Source of the DNA: Desulfuromonadaceae bacterium
GTDB lineage: Bacteria; Desulfobacterota; Desulfuromonadia; Desulfuromonadales; Geopsychrobacteraceae
Assembly: GCA_013138655.1 (NCBI GenBank)
Contig: WTCI01000113.1
Coordinates: 1-7,705 of the forward strand
DNA length: 7,705 nucleotides
Direction of reading: 5' to 3'
Under the pieces are notes generated by a model that did no database searches, was not told the origin of the DNA, and worked only from the letters and a program-made list of their open reading frames with translations. Shown here piece after piece: positions 6,233 through 7,705 of the stretch. Position numbers and translations under genes: made by a program. Within the stretch, counting starts at the first letter, position 1. Each line of letters begins with the position of its first letter.

Positions 6233-6261
6233 TTTATATCATAGAGACAATAAGTGCGCAA
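6233..6261 (-). promoter_or_regulatory. Candidate extended -10 promoter for ihfA
   Basis: On the minus strand, TATAAA (6233-6238, 5/6 match) is preceded directly by TGA, an extended -10 motif, and lies 17 bp from a poor -35 TTGCGC (6256-6261). The predicted start near 6226 gives a leader of about 57 nt. It begins just after the pheT stop, so ihfA and the genes beyond could be expressed apart from pheT. Confidence 0.42.
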
Positions 6262-6267
6262 CAGCAA

Positions 6268-7705
6268 TTAACGAATTTCTGCGCCAAGTTGCCGACAAAG
6301 TGTTTTTATCAGCTTGTTATGAGCCTTACTGACCTCTTCTTCCGTCAAAGTTTTCTGTAGATCACGATAGCGCACGCGGACCGCGAGACTCTTCTTCCCT
6401 TGCGGTATTCCTTTGCCGGTATAGAGGTCAAAAAGCACGGCATTTTCAATATATTTCACCTTGCTGCGCTGAATAATTTCAAGAACCTGGGCAGCAGCCA
6501 CCTCACTGTCAAGTAACAAGGCACTATCACGAATCACATCAGGATAACGCGATAAAGGTTTAAATTTAGCGTGGGCACCGGCAATCTCAATCAGTTTTTC
6601 AACATCCAGTTCCAAGAGAAAAAGCGGTTGATCAATAGCAAATTCGACCAGCACCTGCGGATGGATTTCACCGATACTGCCAAGAGAATGTCGATCATGA
6701 ATCATCCGGCATGACTTGCCGGGATGCAAATAGGGCTCTGTGTCTATTGCATCAAAAAAAACATCAGCAATATTGATAGTTGCAAATAATTCTTCAACAA
6801 TCCCTTTAAGATCGTAAAAGTCAACATCAGCTGCAGATTGGGCCCAGCCTTCCGGGTTGCGACGACCGCAGATCACCGCCGTCAGGGACAATTTCTCACA
6901 ACTCCCCTGCCCATTATCCTGCGGTAAAAATACCGGCCTTAATTCAAAGAGACGTAGGTCCTGACTCCGATATGACAGGTTTCTCGAGACCGTTTCCAGC
7001 AAGCTCGGCAGCAGACTGGTTCGCATCACCGCCTGGTCTTCTGACAATGGATTGAGAATTTTGATTTGTCTGGAGCGTGGGTCATCAGTCGCTACAGACA
7101 ATTTACTGATCGACTCTTCAGCGTAGAACGAATAGTTCATTGCTTCGGAAAACCCACCGGCAACCATTGCATCGCGCAGTTTTTTCTGTACCTGCTGACG
7201 TAATGGCGGTAAGCAGGCATCGACGGTCCCGACCGGCATGGTCGCGGGTATCCGCTCATAACCGTACAAGCGAGCAACCTCTTCGATCAGATCGACTTCC
7301 CGTTCCAGGTCAGGACGAAAACTGGGGACAGTAATCTCCAGGCTGGTTGTGGAATCCCCGGGAACCACCTGCAACCCGATAGATTCCAGTAAGGTTTGTA
7401 TCGTATCGCAGTCAACCGGGATATCGAGCAACTTCTCAACTTTTTCAGCATGCAAAGTCAACACAGGGGTTTGCAAAGGTTGTGGGTAATTATCAATGAT
7501 GCCGGACAGCACCGACCCATCACCCAAGTCTGCAATCAGGCTGGCAGCTCGATCCAGAGCCACCGCTAGCATGTCAATATCGGCCCCACGTTCGAAACGG
7601 TGAGAGGATTCCGTATGTAAACCGTGACGCTTGCTGGTTCGACGAATTGCCGTCGGCTTAAAATAAGCGGCTTCCAGCAAAATGGTCTCGGTATCCTCCT
7701 GAACC
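6268..7705 (-). CDS. pheT: Phenylalanyl-tRNA synthetase beta chain, C-terminal part; 5' end beyond the right edge
   Basis: PheT with PheS forms the alpha2-beta2 enzyme that charges tRNA-Phe. The window holds 478 codons of a protein usually near 800 residues. The frame stays open to base 7705, and the TTG at 7678-7680 is an internal Leu in the conserved stretch EDTETILLEAAYF, not a start. Counting from that TTG: B3/4 editing-region end with RTSKRHGLHTESSHRFERGAD (14-34); B5 domain (about 70-148) with FRPDLEREVDLIEEVARLYG (121-140); the catalytic-like core (about 155-360); and the C-terminal FDX-ACB anticodon-binding domain (about 375-470), opening with FKPLSRYPDVIRD and ending GAEIR. pheS should lie just upstream, outside the window. 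pheT followed by ihfA is a widely conserved pair. No defect is seen in the visible part. Confidence 0.97.
   Translation of the reverse strand, partial: VQEDTETILLEAAYFKPTAIRRTSKRHGLHTESSHRFERGADIDMLAVALDRAASLIADLGDGSVLSGIIDNYPQPLQTPVLTLHAEKVEKLLDIPVDCDTIQTLLESIGLQVVPGDSTTSLEITVPSFRPDLEREVDLIEEVARLYGYERIPATMPVGTVDACLPPLRQQVQKKLRDAMVAGGFSEAMNYSFYAEESISKLSVATDDPRSRQIKILNPLSEDQAVMRTSLLPSLLETVSRNLSYRSQDLRLFELRPVFLPQDNGQGSCEKLSLTAVICGRRNPEGWAQSAADVDFYDLKGIVEELFATINIADVFFDAIDTEPYLHPGKSCRMIHDRHSLGSIGEIHPQVLVEFAIDQPLFLLELDVEKLIEIAGAHAKFKPLSRYPDVIRDSALLLDSEVAAAQVLEIIQRSKVKYIENAVLFDLYTGKGIPQGKKSLAVRVRYRDLQKTLTEEEVSKAHNKLIKTLCRQLGAEIR

Noticed and set aside
7678..7680. Start codon for pheT at this TTG
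   Set aside because: The frame remains open upstream with conserved PheT sequence (EDTETILLEAAYF), so this is an internal leucine and the gene is cut by the window edge.
1..7705. CRISPR array, prophage, toxin-antitoxin pair or defence genes
   Set aside because: No regularly spaced direct repeats, phage genes, small paired ORFs or nuclease/helicase genes are present. All coding space is taken by housekeeping and stress genes.

Overview
The window is an ordinary, densely packed bacterial chromosome segment in which every gene reads on the minus strand, so biological 5'->3' runs from the right edge to the left. In transcription order it holds pheT (3' part only), ihfA, a MerR-type regulator, surE, pcm, a YqaA/DedA-type membrane protein, nlpD, rpoS, apt, tRNA-Arg(CCU) and ugd (interrupted, running off the left edge). 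The pheT-ihfA pair and the surE-pcm-(yqaA)-nlpD-rpoS block are classic proteobacterial arrangements. Their fusion through a small MerR gene, followed by apt, together with protein sequences of deltaproteobacterial character and roughly 50% GC, suggests a Desulfuromonadales (Geobacter/Pelobacter/Desulfuromonas-like) organism. That assignment is inference from memory of gene order, not a database result.

Right part (about 4070-7705): phenylalanyl-tRNA synthetase beta chain, then a 99-nt gap with a candidate extended -10 promoter, a possible IHF site and a small hairpin, then ihfA, merR, surE, pcm and yqaA. From ihfA to yqaA the spacings are 20, 8, -1 (TGATG overlap) and 1 nt, indicating one translationally coupled transcript. 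SurE (nucleotidase) and Pcm (isoaspartyl repair) are stationary-phase maintenance enzymes.

Middle part (about 1343-4076): yqaA is separated from nlpD by a palindromic repeat, then come nlpD (lipoprotein with LysM and a degenerate LytM domain) and rpoS (stationary-phase sigma factor). Between rpoS and apt lies a 157-165-bp element with 22-bp terminal inverted repeats whose ends are CTAG; one CTAG contains the rpoS stop codon. Removing one CTAG and the interior restores a rpoS-apt junction of 20 nt, so this looks like a MITE inserted into an ancestral operon.

Left part (1-1342): apt, a tRNA-Arg gene with its own strong promoter and a clear intrinsic terminator, then ugd. The ugd reading frame is intact to the window edge except for one in-frame TGA that replaces the conserved glycine of the STVPVGT motif.

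I found no defence system, CRISPR array, prophage or unknown multigene system. The points worth a second look are the ugd nonsense codon, the rpoS-apt MITE and the yqaA-nlpD palindrome.
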